Origin: Actinacidiphila epipremni
GTDB lineage: Bacteria > Actinomycetota > Actinomycetes > Streptomycetales > Streptomycetaceae
Assembly: GCF_012034175.1 (NCBI RefSeq)
Contig: NZ_JAATEJ010000003.1
Coordinates: forward strand, 124,001-188,000
Reading direction: 5' to 3'
DNA: 64,000 nucleotides
Shown: piece by piece, positions 42,751 to 52,010 of the stretch
Layout of the letters: the number at the start of each line of letters is the position of its first letter
Position numbering within the stretch: the first letter of the stretch is position 1
Program-made: the position numbers and the translations under genes
The notes under the pieces: model-generated
Told to the model about the DNA's origin: nothing
The model's input: only the letters and a program-made list of their open reading frames with translations
The model's database searches: none

Positions 42751-45700
42751 TCAGGCCGCGACCGGCAGCGGGGCGGCGGCGCCGGTCGCGGCGAGCGCGT
42801 CGGCGAGCCGCTCGCGCTCCAGGGTGCGGCAGAAGGGCCCGTCCACCGCGGCGAGTTCGCGGTACGTGCCGCGCTGCACGACCCGCCCCGCGTCCAGCAC
42901 CACGATCTCGTCGACGGCGTCCCCCGCGAGCCCGGCCAGCCGGTGCGTGATCAGCAGCGTCGTACGGGCATGGGCGCGGGTCGCGGCGAGCAGGTCGGCG
43001 GTGAGGGCGTCGGCGGTCTCGGTGTCCAGGTGCTCGGCGGGCTCGTCGAGCAGCAGCACCGGGAAGCCGGCGAGCAGCGCGCGGGCCAGCGCGAGCCGCT
43101 GGCGCATACCGCCCGAGAGCCGGGCGCCGTGCTCGCCGACCGCGGTGTCCAGGTCCAGGTCGAGCCGGGCGGCGGCGAGCGCGGCGCGCAGCGCGTCGTC
43201 ATCGGCGCCGGGCCTGGCCAGCCGCAGGTTCTCCCGGACGGTGCTGTCGAAGACATGGGCGTCCTGCGCGCACAGCCCGACGAGCCGCCGGACGTCGTCG
43301 CCGTCGAGGCTGCCGGCGGGCACCCCGCCGAGGGTGTACGTGCCGGCCTCGGCGTCCAGGAACCGCAGCAGGACGTGCGCGAGCGTCGTCTTGCCGGCGC
43401 CCGACGGCCCGACCACCGCGACCCGGCGACCCTCGGTGAGGGTCACGCCAACGCTGTCCAGGGCGGCGGTCGTACGTCCCGGGTGCCGCGCGGTCACGCC
43501 GTCCAGCACCAGCGGGAAGGGCGAGGCGGGCGGCGCCGCGGGGTGCGCGGGCTCGCGTACCGGGAGCGGGGCGTCCAGCACCTCCCTCACCCGTTCGGCG
43601 GCACGGCGGCTGCGTTGCCGCTGCTGGGCGGCGAGCGGCAGGCCGGTGACGGCCTCGAACGCGGCGAGCGGCGCCAGCAGCAGGACGGCGAGCGTCACGC
43701 CGGGCAGTTCGTGCGCGGCCACCGCCCGCACCCCGAGCCAGCCGCACGCGGTCACCGTCAGCCCGCTGACCAGCGTCGTCAGCCCGGCCCCGAGCGCGGT
43801 GACCGCGGCGGACCCGGCGGCGACCGAGGTGAGCGTACGGTCGGCGTCCGCGGCCCGGGCCCGCCGCCGGTCCAGCGCGCCGGCGACCGTCAGCTCGGCG
43901 GTGCCGGTGAACAGCGCCAGCACCCGGGCCGACAGCTCCCCGCGGGCGGGGGCGAGCCGCGCCTCGGTACGCCCGGCCACCGCCGCGGCGAGCGCCGGCA
44001 CCGCGACACCGGCGACCAGCAGCCCGGCCGCGAGCGCGACGCCGGCGGCGGGCAGCAGCCAGCCGGCGAAGGCCGCGGACGTCACGACGACGAGCCCGGC
44101 GGTGATCGCGGGCTGCAACCAGCGCAGGTAATGGTCCTGGACGGCGTCGACGTCGGCGACCAGCCGCGACAGCAGGTCCCCGCGCTGCCGCTCCCGCAGC
44201 CCCGCGGGCGCCAGCCGCTCCAGCCGCCGGAAGACGGCGACCCGCACCCCGGCGAGCGCCCGGAAGACGGCGTCGTGCGCCACCAGCCGCTCCCCGTAAC
44301 GGAACGCCGCCCGGCCGATCCCGAAGGCCCGCGTCGCGGTGACCGCCACCATCAGATACAGCACCGGCGGCTGCTGCGCCGCCCGGCTGATCAGCCACCC
44401 CGAGGTCCCCATCAGCCCCACAGCCGAAAGCAACGCAAGCGCCCCGAGCCCACAGGCCCCGGCAAACCGCCCCCGAAACCCCCGCGCCCGCGCCATGGGC
44501 AGCAGCCCGCCGCGGGACACCAGGCCCTCGCCATGCTCACGGCCACCGGCCCCGGCACGCACCACGGCGTTCGCAACCGCCCGCCCCCGAGCACCCGGCG
44601 CCCCCCGTCCCGCCGGGACAGCCCCGGCACCGTCGCTCGTATTCGCCTCCGCATCGCCGCCGGCGGCAGCCCGTACGGAAACGGTCAGCACCTCCCGCCC
44701 CGCCGCAAGAGCCCCGGCACCGCGCCGGCCCGCGTCTTCGGCGAGCCCCGCGGGCTTCGCTGCCGGCGCGGCTCCGCTCATCGCCCCCGCGGCAGCGGCC
44801 TGCTCACCCGCCGGAGGGGTCAGGTGCAGGACGCGGTCGGCCAAGGGGAGGAGGGCCGGGCGGTGGGCGATGAGGAGGGTTGTGCGGGCGCGGGTCAGGG
44901 TGCGCAGGGTGGCGATGAGGGAGTCCTCCGTGTCGCCGTCCAGGTTGGCGGTGGGCTCGTCGAGGAGGAGCAGGGGGCGGTCGGCGAGGAAGGCGCGGGC
45001 CAGGGCGATGCGCTGGCGCTGGCCGGCCGAGAGGCCGGCGCCGTCCTCGCCGACGCGGTCGCCCGGGGCGGCGAAGCCGAGCACGCCCGCCGCGGCGAGC
45101 GCGGCCTCCACCTCGGCGGCGGTGGCGTCGGGCCGGACCAGCCGGACGTTCTCCGCGACCGTGCCGGCGAACAGGTGCGGGCGCTGCGGCACCCAGGCGA
45201 TCTGCCGGTGCCAGGACGCCGGCTCGACCGTACGCAGGTCCGCGACCCGCCCGTCCGCGGCCTCGACGGTGATACGGCCCTGCGCCGCAGGGGCGAACCC
45301 CAGCAGCGCGCTGAGCAGCGTGGACTTGCCGACGCCGCTCGGCCCGGTCACCGCCAGCGTCTCGCCCGGCGCGAGCGTGAACGACGTCGCCGCCAGCGCG
45401 CCCTCCTCACGTACCGCCAGGCCCTCGACCCGCAGGGTCGCCCCCCGCAGGTCGGGCGCCGCAGCGGTGCCGGGCTCGACGGCGGGGCGGGCCTCAAGGA
45501 CCTCGAAGACCTGCTCCGCCGCCGCCAGCCCCTCCGCCGCCGCGTGGTACTGCGCCCCGACCTGCCGCAGCGGCAGATACGCCTCGGGCGCCAGGATCAG
45601 CACCAGCAGCCCGGTGCGCAGCGACAGCTCACCGTGCACGAGCCGCATGCCGATGTCGACGGCCACCAGCGCGACCGAGATGGTCGCCAGCAGCTCCAGC

Positions 45701-46449
45701 ACGAAGGACGACAGGAAGGCGATCCGCAGCGTCCGCAGCGTCGCCCGGCGGTAGTCGCCGGTGATGGCCCGGATGTTCTCGGCCTGCGCCTTGGCCCGCC
45801 CGAAGACCTTGAGCGTGGGCAGCCCGGCGACGACATCCAGGAAGTGCCCGGACAGCCGGCCGAGCAGCCGCCACTGCCGGTCCATCCGGTCCCGGGTGGC
45901 CCAGCCGACCAGCACCATGAACAGCGGGATCAGCGGCAGCGTCACCACGATGGTGACCGCCGAGATCCAGTCCGCGAACAGGATGCGGGCCAGCACCACC
46001 GCGGGCACGACCGCGGCGAGCCCCAGCTGCGGCAGGTAGCGCGCGAAGTAGTCGTCCAGCGCGTCGACACCGCGGGTCGCCAGCGTGGTCAGCTCACCAC
46101 TGCGCCGCCCGGTCAGCCAGGCCGGCCCCAGCTCCGTCGCCTTGGCCAGCAGCTTGTTGCGCAGCTGTGAGGTGACGGCGGCGCCGGCGCGGTGCGCGCA
46201 CAGCTCGGTCAGCCAGGCCACCAGCGCCCGGCCCACCGACACCGCCACCAGCCCCAGCAGGTCACCACGCAGTTGCCCGGCGCCCCGGCCGTGCTGGAAG
46301 CCGCCCACGACCAGGTCGGCGATCAGCGTCGCCTGCGCCACGATCAGCCCGGCGCCCACCAGCCCCAGCACGACCGTCCCGGCGAGGAAGACCCGGGTGG
46401 TGCGCGCATACCGCAGAAGTCGCGGATCGACCGGTTTCACGTGGAACAT
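42751..46449 (-). CDS. cydDC: Fused CydD-CydC ABC transporter for cytochrome bd assembly
   Basis: 1232 residues from the ATG at 46449. CydD half (~1-540): six membrane segments, Walker A GPSGVGKST, signature LSAGQRQRIALARA, LLLDEPTANLD. A variable Ala/Gly linker (~545-660). CydC half (~665-1215): GTSGWLISRAAQQPP, Walker A GPSGAGKTT, signature LSGGMRQRLALARAL, LLLDEPAEHLD. In E. coli CydDC exports cysteine and glutathione and supports bd-oxidase heme assembly; the fused form is usual in Streptomyces. The first codons (MFHVK) are part of a parS-like sequence. Last gene of the cydA-cydB-cydDC operon. Confidence 0.95.
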   Translation of the reverse strand: MFHVKPVDPRLLRYARTTRVFLAGTVVLGLVGAGLIVAQATLIADLVVGGFQHGRGAGQLRGDLLGLVAVSVGRALVAWLTELCAHRAGAAVTSQLRNKLLAKATELGPAWLTGRRSGELTTLATRGVDALDDYFARYLPQLGLAAVVPAVVLARILFADWISAVTIVVTLPLIPLFMVLVGWATRDRMDRQWRLLGRLSGHFLDVVAGLPTLKVFGRAKAQAENIRAITGDYRRATLRTLRIAFLSSFVLELLATISVALVAVDIGMRLVHGELSLRTGLLVLILAPEAYLPLRQVGAQYHAAAEGLAAAEQVFEVLEARPAVEPGTAAAPDLRGATLRVEGLAVREEGALAATSFTLAPGETLAVTGPSGVGKSTLLSALLGFAPAAQGRITVEAADGRVADLRTVEPASWHRQIAWVPQRPHLFAGTVAENVRLVRPDATAAEVEAALAAAGVLGFAAPGDRVGEDGAGLSAGQRQRIALARAFLADRPLLLLDEPTANLDGDTEDSLIATLRTLTRARTTLLIAHRPALLPLADRVLHLTPPAGEQAAAAGAMSGAAPAAKPAGLAEDAGRRGAGALAAGREVLTVSVRAAAGGDAEANTSDGAGAVPAGRGAPGARGRAVANAVVRAGAGGREHGEGLVSRGGLLPMARARGFRGRFAGACGLGALALLSAVGLMGTSGWLISRAAQQPPVLYLMVAVTATRAFGIGRAAFRYGERLVAHDAVFRALAGVRVAVFRRLERLAPAGLRERQRGDLLSRLVADVDAVQDHYLRWLQPAITAGLVVVTSAAFAGWLLPAAGVALAAGLLVAGVAVPALAAAVAGRTEARLAPARGELSARVLALFTGTAELTVAGALDRRRARAADADRTLTSVAAGSAAVTALGAGLTTLVSGLTVTACGWLGVRAVAAHELPGVTLAVLLLAPLAAFEAVTGLPLAAQQRQRSRRAAERVREVLDAPLPVREPAHPAAPPASPFPLVLDGVTARHPGRTTAALDSVGVTLTEGRRVAVVGPSGAGKTTLAHVLLRFLDAEAGTYTLGGVPAGSLDGDDVRRLVGLCAQDAHVFDSTVRENLRLARPGADDDALRAALAAARLDLDLDTAVGEHGARLSGGMRQRLALARALLAGFPVLLLDEPAEHLDTETADALTADLLAATRAHARTTLLITHRLAGLAGDAVDEIVVLDAGRVVQRGTYRELAAVDGPFCRTLERERLADALAATGAAAPLPVAA
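46433..46448. other. parS-like site overlapping the cydDC start
   Basis: GTTTCACGTGGAACA at 46434-46448 matches 15 of the 16 positions of the ParB-binding consensus TGTTNCACGTGAAACA read on the other strand. It encodes the first codons of cydDC. Confidence 0.8.
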
Positions 46450-46467
46450 CCCCTTCCACCGCGAATG

Positions 46468-46483
46468 TGTTTCACGTGGAACA
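46468..46483. other. Consensus parS site
   Basis: TGTTTCACGTGGAACA is the exact reverse complement of TGTTCCACGTGAAACA, the standard ParB target. It lies 35 bp (centre to centre) from the site overlapping cydDC. Streptomyces parS sites cluster around oriC. Confidence 0.88.
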
Positions 46484-46533
46484 TCCCGCCGGCGCTCTGC
46501 CGGCCACGGACGCCCACCGCCGCCTCACAAGCT

Positions 46534-46615
46534 CCGGCACCCCTCACCGGCACCCTCACCGGCCCTGGCACTGGCCCTGACCCTGGCACCAGCACTGGCA
46601 TCAGCACCGGCACCG
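46534..46615. repeat. Degenerate GGCACC/GGCACT hexamer repeats between cydB and cydDC
   Basis: The 178-bp cydB-cydDC gap contains about a dozen imperfect six-base units (ccggcacc, cctggcac, agcactggc). No frame is credible. It may space the two genes or form RNA structure within the operon transcript. Confidence 0.55.
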
Positions 46616-46627
46616 CCGAACCCCTCA

Positions 46628-47719
46628 TCACCGCGCCTCGTCCGCCGCCGAGGAGCCCTCCGCCCGCGCCGCCGGCAACGCCACCGCACCGGCCGCCGCA
46701 CCGGCCACCGCCGGCTGCGGCAGCCCGCCCGCGATGTGCTGCGTCCCGATCCGCTTGCGGAACACCCAGTACGTCCACCCCTGATACAGCAGCACCAGCG
46801 GTGTCGCGATCCCCGCGCACCACGTCATGATCTTCAGCGTGTACGGCGTCGCCGACGCGTTCGTGACGGTCAGGCTCCACGCGCTGTCCAGCGACGACGG
46901 CATCACGTCCGGGAAGAGGCTCAGGAAGAGCAGCGCGACCGCCGAGGCGATCGTCACCCCGGAGAAGGCGAACGACCAGCCCTCGCGCCCCGCCGCGTTC
47001 GCGCCCAGCGCCAGCAGCAGCGCCACGACGGCCACGACCAGCGCGACCAGGCTGCGCCCGTTGCCGCTGGCGACCTGCGTCCACACCAGGAACGCCACCG
47101 CCAGCACCGCCGCGAGCGCCCCGACGCCCGCCGCGAAGGCCCGCGACCGCTGCCGGATCGGGCCGACCGTCTTGAGCGAGGCGAAGACCGCGCCGTGGAA
47201 GGTGAAGAGCGTGAGCGTCACCAGCCCGCCGAGCAGCGCATACGGGGTGAGCAGGTCCCAGAAGCCGCCCACGTACTCCTTGTGCGCGTCGATCTTCACG
47301 CCGTGCGTGATGTCGGCGAAGGCGACGCCCCACAGGAAGGCCGGCAGCAGCGAGGTCCAGAAGATCGCATGCTCCCAGTTGCGCTGCCAGCGCTCGTCCG
47401 GCCGCTTGGCGCGGTATTCGAAGGCGACCCCGCGCACGATCAGGCACACCAGGATGATCAGCAGCGGCAGGTAGAAGCCCGAGAAGAGGGTCGCGTACCA
47501 GTCGGGGAAGGCGGCGAAGGTCGCGCCGCCCGCGCTGAGCAGCCACACCTCGTTGCCGTCCCAGACCGGGCCGATCGTGTTGATCAGCACCCGCCGCTCG
47601 GTACGGTCGCGCGCCACCAGCTTGGTCAGCACGCCGATCCCGAAGTCGAAGCCCTCCAGGAAGAAGTAGCCGGTCCACAGAACGGCGATCAGGACGAACC
47701 AGACGTCGTGCAGATGCAT
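46628..47719 (-). CDS. cydB: Cytochrome bd oxidase subunit II
   Basis: 363 residues from the ATG at 47719 with GGAGGAG upstream, 18 bases after cydA. Eight or more membrane segments; signatures FFLEGFDFGIGVL, NTIGPVWDGNEVWLL and GAVFASLKTVG are typical of CydB. It is the partner of CydA in the quinol oxidase used at low oxygen. The C-terminal ~35 residues are an Ala-rich tail. Confidence 0.96.
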   Translation of the reverse strand: MHLHDVWFVLIAVLWTGYFFLEGFDFGIGVLTKLVARDRTERRVLINTIGPVWDGNEVWLLSAGGATFAAFPDWYATLFSGFYLPLLIILVCLIVRGVAFEYRAKRPDERWQRNWEHAIFWTSLLPAFLWGVAFADITHGVKIDAHKEYVGGFWDLLTPYALLGGLVTLTLFTFHGAVFASLKTVGPIRQRSRAFAAGVGALAAVLAVAFLVWTQVASGNGRSLVALVVAVVALLLALGANAAGREGWSFAFSGVTIASAVALLFLSLFPDVMPSSLDSAWSLTVTNASATPYTLKIMTWCAGIATPLVLLYQGWTYWVFRKRIGTQHIAGGLPQPAVAGAAAGAVALPAARAEGSSAADEAR

Positions 47720-47737
47720 GATCTCTCCTCCTGCCGC

Positions 47738-49264
47738 TCAGTACGAGAAGGCCATCGGGCGGTCGTCGGCCTCGGCGCCCTCGCCGCTGCCGCTGCCGCC
47801 GCCGATACGGGTGGGGGGCCGCAGGTCGTCCTCGGTCAGCTCCGGCGGGCCGGCCTTGACGTACTTGACCATCAGCCGGACCTCGACGACGGCGAGGATC
47901 CCGTACAGCAGCGTGAAGACGATGAGCGAGGTGAGCACCTGGCCGGTCGAGACGCCGGGGGAGACCGCGTCCTGGGTGCGCAGCAGGCCGTAGACGACCC
48001 AGGGCTGGCGGCCGGTCTCGGTGAAGATCCAGCCCCAGGAGTTGGCGAGCAGCGGGAAGACCATGGTCAGCAGGGCGATCCGCCAATACCAGCGGGAGAG
48101 GCCCGGGCCGAAGCGGGTGCTGCGGGTGAGCATGAGGTGGGGCACCTCGTCGGGACCGGTGCGCAGCTCAGGCGCCAGCCAGAACTTCCGGCGGGTGAGC
48201 CACAGGCCGGCCGCGCCGACGCCGATCGAGACCACGCCGAAGCCGATCATCCAGCGGAAGCCCCAGTAGGCGACCGGGATGTTCGGCCGGTAGTCGCCGG
48301 GGCCGAACTTCTGCTGCTCGGCCTTGTTCACGTCGTTGATGCCGCCGACGTACGCGCCGAAGTCGTCGGTGGCGAGGAAGGAGAGCAGGTCGGGGACGTC
48401 GATCGCGACCTCGTTGTGGCCCTTGTTCACGTTGCCGACGGCGAAGATCGAGAAGGGCGCGCCGTCCTGGCCGTCCCACAGCGCCTCGGCCGCGGCCATC
48501 TTCATCGGCTGCTGCTTGAACATGACCTTGCCGAGCTGGTCGCCGCTGATCGCGGTGAGCGCCCCGGCGACGACCGCGACCACCAGCGCCAGCCGCAGCG
48601 AGGAGCGCATCACGGCGATGTGCCGCTTGCGGGCCAGGTGGTAGGCGGCGATGCCGATCATGAAGGCGGCGCCGGTGAGGAAGGCGGCGGAGATGGTGTG
48701 GGCGAACTGCGCGAGCGCGGTGTTCTGGGTCAGCACGGCCCAGAAGTCGGTCAGCTCGGCGCGCTTGGTCACCGGGTTGTAGCGGTAGCCGACCGGGTGC
48801 TGCATCCAGGAGTTGGCGGCGAGGATGAAGTACGCCGACAGGATCGTGCCGATCGAGACCATCCATATGCAGGCCAGGTGGATCTTCTTCGGGAGCTTGT
48901 CCCAGCCGAAGATCCACAGGCCGACGAAGGTCGACTCGAAGAAGAAGGCGATGAGCGCTTCAAAGGCGAGCGGGGCGCCGAAGATGTCGCCCACGAAGCG
49001 GGAGTAGTCCGACCAGTTCATGCCGAACTGGAACTCCTGGACGATGCCCGTCACCACGCCCATGGCGATGTTGATCAGGAAGAGCTTGCCCCAGAACTTG
49101 GTGGCCCGGAGGTACTTCTCCTTGGAGGTCCGCACCCAGGCGGTCTGCAGTCCCGCGGTCAGCGCGGAGAGCGAGATCGTGAGGGGGACGAAGAGGAAGT
49201 GGTAGACGGTCGTCACGCCGAACTGCCACCTGGCGACGTTCAGTGGCTCCAGTGCGAGCTGCAC
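47738..49264 (-). CDS. cydA: Cytochrome bd oxidase subunit I
   Basis: 508 residues from the GTG at 49264, chosen for AAAAGGAG 7 bases upstream; the frame extends to 49306 without a better start. Signatures: ARWQFGVTTVYHFLFVPLTI (heme ligand His22), WSDYSRFVGDIFGAPLAFE, ISGDQLGKVMFKQQPMKMAAAE (Q-loop) and EVRLMVKYVKAGP. It oxidises quinol and reduces oxygen with hemes b558, b595 and d. First gene of the cyd operon; a Rex-type operator lies 31 bp upstream. Confidence 0.96.
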   Translation of the reverse strand: MQLALEPLNVARWQFGVTTVYHFLFVPLTISLSALTAGLQTAWVRTSKEKYLRATKFWGKLFLINIAMGVVTGIVQEFQFGMNWSDYSRFVGDIFGAPLAFEALIAFFFESTFVGLWIFGWDKLPKKIHLACIWMVSIGTILSAYFILAANSWMQHPVGYRYNPVTKRAELTDFWAVLTQNTALAQFAHTISAAFLTGAAFMIGIAAYHLARKRHIAVMRSSLRLALVVAVVAGALTAISGDQLGKVMFKQQPMKMAAAEALWDGQDGAPFSIFAVGNVNKGHNEVAIDVPDLLSFLATDDFGAYVGGINDVNKAEQQKFGPGDYRPNIPVAYWGFRWMIGFGVVSIGVGAAGLWLTRRKFWLAPELRTGPDEVPHLMLTRSTRFGPGLSRWYWRIALLTMVFPLLANSWGWIFTETGRQPWVVYGLLRTQDAVSPGVSTGQVLTSLIVFTLLYGILAVVEVRLMVKYVKAGPPELTEDDLRPPTRIGGGSGSGEGAEADDRPMAFSY

Positions 49265-49287
49265 GATACGTCTCCTTTTGCGTCGCG

Positions 49288-49313
49288 CTTGTGAACGTGA
49301 ACTCATTCACAAG
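49288..49313. promoter_or_regulatory. Rex-type operator upstream of cydA
   Basis: CGTGAACTCATTCACA (49296-49311) matches the Rex consensus TGTGAACGCGTTCACA at 13 of 16 positions. A second upstream GTGAA half-site gives an outer pair CTTGTGAA...TTCACAAG (49288-49313). Rex senses NADH/NAD+ and is known to repress cydABCD in S. coelicolor (established knowledge), so induction under low oxygen is expected. Confidence 0.85.
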
Positions 49314-49331
49314 CAGTATCGCGCACATGCG

Positions 49332-49368
49332 TTCGCCCCCTGCCACCGGGGGGTGGTCAGGGGGCGAA
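49332..49368 (-). terminator. Terminator downstream of hisC
   Basis: TTCGCCCCCTGCCACC pairs with GGTGG, a one-base bulge, then CAGGGGGCGAA around a GGGG loop. It lies 22 bases past the hisC stop and just before the cydA promoter, insulating the two minus-strand units. Confidence 0.8.
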
Positions 49369-49390
49369 GATGCAGCTCAGAGCCGGTTTG

Positions 49391-50473
49391 TCAGAGGTCC
49401 TTGCGGTACTGGGCGGCCGTCCGCAGCAGCAGGTCGTTGGCCTCGCTCTCGCCGACCGTGATACGTACGCCCTCGCCCGCGAACGGGCGGACCGTCGCGC
49501 CGGCCCGCTCGCACACCGCCGCGAAGTCCATCGTGCGCTCCCCCAGCCGCAGCCAGACGAAGTTCGCCTGCGTCTCCGGGACCGTCCAGCCCTGCGCGGT
49601 CAGCTCGGACACCACCCGGGAGCGCTCGGCGACCAGGCCCATGACCCGCTCCAGCAGCGCCGGCTCCGCGCGCAGGCTCGCCACGGCCGCGTCCTGCGCG
49701 AGCTGGCTCACCCCGAAGGGGACGGCGGTCTTGCGCAGCGCCTCGGCGACCGGCTCGTGCGCGAAGGCGAAGCCGATCCGCAGGCCCGCCAGGCCGTACG
49801 CCTTGGAGAAGGTCCGCAGCACGGCGACATTGGGCCGGTCCCGGTAGACCTGCACGCCGTCCGGCACGTCGGGGTCGGTGTTGAACTCGCGGTACGCCTC
49901 GTCGAGCACCACCAGCACATCGCCCGGCACCCGGTCCAGGAAGCGCTCCAGCTCGGCGCGGCGCACGGCGGTGCCGGTGGGGTTGTTGGGGTTGCACACG
50001 AAGACCAGCCGCGTCCGGTCGGTTATCGCCTCCGCCATGGCGTCGAGGTCGTGCCGCTCCTCGGCGTCCAGCGGGATCTGTACGGCGCGGGCGCCGCTGA
50101 TCTGCGTGATGATCGGATACGCCTCGAAGGACCGCCAGGCGTAGACCACCTCGTCGCCCGGCCCCGCGGTCGCCTGCACGAGCTGCTGCGCCACCCCGAC
50201 CGAGCCGGTCCCGGTCGCCACATGCGCGGCCGGCACCCCGAACCGCTCGGCGAGCTCCGCGGTGAGCTCCGCGCAGGCGAGGTCCGGATAGCGGTTGATC
50301 TTCGTCGCGGCGGCCACCGCCGCCTCCAGCACCCCGGGCAGCGGCGGATACGGGTTCTCGTTCGAGGACAGCTTGAACGCCGGCACCCCCTCGGCCGCCG
50401 CCGGGGGCCGCCCCGGCTTGTACGTGGGAATACCGTCCAGCTCCGCCCGCAGCTTGGGGTTCTCGCGACTCAT
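49391..50473 (-). CDS. hisC: Histidinol-phosphate/aromatic aminotransferase
   Basis: 360 residues from the ATG at 50473. Class I/II PLP enzyme: [33 protein letters not shown] and the PLP lysine motif [14 protein letters not shown]. It catalyses histidinol-phosphate transamination or aromatic amino-acid transamination. It is outside any his operon here, so it may be the second HisC-like or phenylalanine-aminotransferase (Pat-type) paralogue common in Streptomyces. Divergent from the LacI gene. Confidence 0.9.
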   Translation of the reverse strand: MSRENPKLRAELDGIPTYKPGRPPAAAEGVPAFKLSSNENPYPPLPGVLEAAVAAATKINRYPDLACAELTAELAERFGVPAAHVATGTGSVGVAQQLVQATAGPGDEVVYAWRSFEAYPIITQISGARAVQIPLDAEERHDLDAMAEAITDRTRLVFVCNPNNPTGTAVRRAELERFLDRVPGDVLVVLDEAYREFNTDPDVPDGVQVYRDRPNVAVLRTFSKAYGLAGLRIGFAFAHEPVAEALRKTAVPFGVSQLAQDAAVASLRAEPALLERVMGLVAERSRVVSELTAQGWTVPETQANFVWLRLGERTMDFAAVCERAGATVRPFAGEGVRITVGESEANDLLLRTAAQYRKDL

Positions 50474-50753
50474 GCCCTCACCCTACGAGCCCCCCGCCCG
50501 CGACGGAATCCGGCGTGCCCTGGTGGCGCGCCGGGTGGCGCGCGTCCCTCGTAGGGGTGAGTTGCGGAAGCCGTCCGTATTGGGCCAATGGCCGATTCCC
50601 GGGGGCACCCGGAGGCGTAAGGCCCTCAACACCGGCCCTGCCGCCTGCATATTCCACCTTGCATAAGGACTTGGATCATGCAGAAACCTTTCTTCTCAGG
50701 GTAGATCGTTGTAACGGCCGGACGGCCCAACCCCGCCCTACTATCGGCACGCC

Positions 50754-51860
50754 ATGACAGCAGCAGGGAATCACCAGGCGAGCCGGCCCGTCGGACGCCG
50801 GCTGGAGCGCGCGGGGATCAGGGACGTCGCCGCGGCGGCCGGCGTCTCGATCACGACCGTCTCCGACGCGCTCAACGGCAAGGGCCGACTGCCCGACGCC
50901 ACCCGTCGCCATGTCCGCGAGGTCGCCGACCGGCTGGGCTACCGCCCGTCGGCCGCGGCCCGCACACTGCGCACCGGCAGGTCGGGCCTGATCGGCCTGA
51001 CGGTGACGACATACGGCGAAGAACCGTTCACCTTCACCGAGTTCGCGTACTTCGCGGAGATGGCCAGGGCCGCCACCTCCGCCGCGCTGGCCCGCGGCTA
51101 CGCGCTGGTCATCCTGCCCGCGTCCTCCCGCCACGACGTGTGGGGCAACGTCGCGCTGGACGGCACCGTCGTCGTCGACCCCTCCGACCAGGACCCGGTG
51201 GTCACCGAACTGGTCCGGCAGGGCGTGCCGGTGGTCAGCGACGGCCGCCCGGCCGGCAGCCTGCCGGTGCACGCGTGGGTCGACAACGACCACGAGGAGG
51301 CCGTGCTCGGCATCCTCGACCACCTCGCCGCCGCCGGCGCCCGCCGTATCGGCCTGCTCACCGGCACCAGCACCGACACGTACACCCGGCTGTCGACGAC
51401 GGCGTATCTGGAGTGGTGCGAGCGCGTCGGCCAGGAGCCGGTCTACGAGGCGTACCCGGCGCACGACCCGTGCGCGGGCTCGGTCGCCGCCGACCGGTTA
51501 CTCGCCCGGCCCGACCGCCCCGACGCGGTCTACGGGCTCTTCGACCCCAACGGCACCGACCTGCTCGCCGCCGCCCGCCGCTACGGCCTGCGGGTGCCCG
51601 ACGACCTCATGCTGGTGTGCTGCAGCGAGAGCACCGGCTACGCGGCCACCGAGCCGCCCATCACCACGCTGTCGCTCAAGCCGCGCCGGATCGGCACCGC
51701 CGTCGTCCAGCTGCTCATCGACGCGATCGAGGGCGTGGGCCCGGCGCAGCCGGTGCAGCAGGTGATGCCGACCGAGCTGATCGTGCGCACCTCGTCCCAG
51801 CGGCGCCTGCACCGCACCACCGTCAGCCCGCCGCGCGGCCCCGCGCGGGAGGAGGGCTGA
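50754..51860 (+). CDS. LacI-family transcriptional regulator containing a TTA codon
   Basis: 368 residues from the ATG at 50754. The helix-turn-helix is AGIRDVAAAAGVSITTVSDALNGKG at ~20-44, followed by the hinge and a periplasmic-binding-like effector domain. A -10-like TACTAT (50739-50744) lies 9 bases before the ATG without a ribosome binding site, so the message is probably leaderless. Codon 249 (51498-51500) is TTA, the rare leucine codon that depends on the bldA tRNA in Streptomyces; it is the only in-frame TTA I found. No sugar-transport genes are adjacent. Confidence 0.92.
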   Translation: MTAAGNHQASRPVGRRLERAGIRDVAAAAGVSITTVSDALNGKGRLPDATRRHVREVADRLGYRPSAAARTLRTGRSGLIGLTVTTYGEEPFTFTEFAYFAEMARAATSAALARGYALVILPASSRHDVWGNVALDGTVVVDPSDQDPVVTELVRQGVPVVSDGRPAGSLPVHAWVDNDHEEAVLGILDHLAAAGARRIGLLTGTSTDTYTRLSTTAYLEWCERVGQEPVYEAYPAHDPCAGSVAADRLLARPDRPDAVYGLFDPNGTDLLAAARRYGLRVPDDLMLVCCSESTGYAATEPPITTLSLKPRRIGTAVVQLLIDAIEGVGPAQPVQQVMPTELIVRTSSQRRLHRTTVSPPRGPAREEG

Positions 51861-52010
51861 ATCCCCGTCACCACGTCAAGGCTTGGCATTGCCGCGGGGA
51901 CTACGGGCAGGTTTGTCTGTACCCTGCGAAATCCAGCTGCCCGGGTATGTCACAACGCGACAGCGTCATTCCTATGATGGGCGGATGGCGGCGCGAGTGT
52001 GGAGGGGTCG

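Noticed and set aside
42499..46170. 1223-codon open frame on the plus strand
   Set aside because: It is antisense to the clear cydDC gene. Long antisense frames are common at this GC content and the translation is Gly/Arg/Pro-rich without domains.
46085..49294. 1069-codon plus-strand frame
   Set aside because: Antisense to cydB and cydA, whose families are certain.
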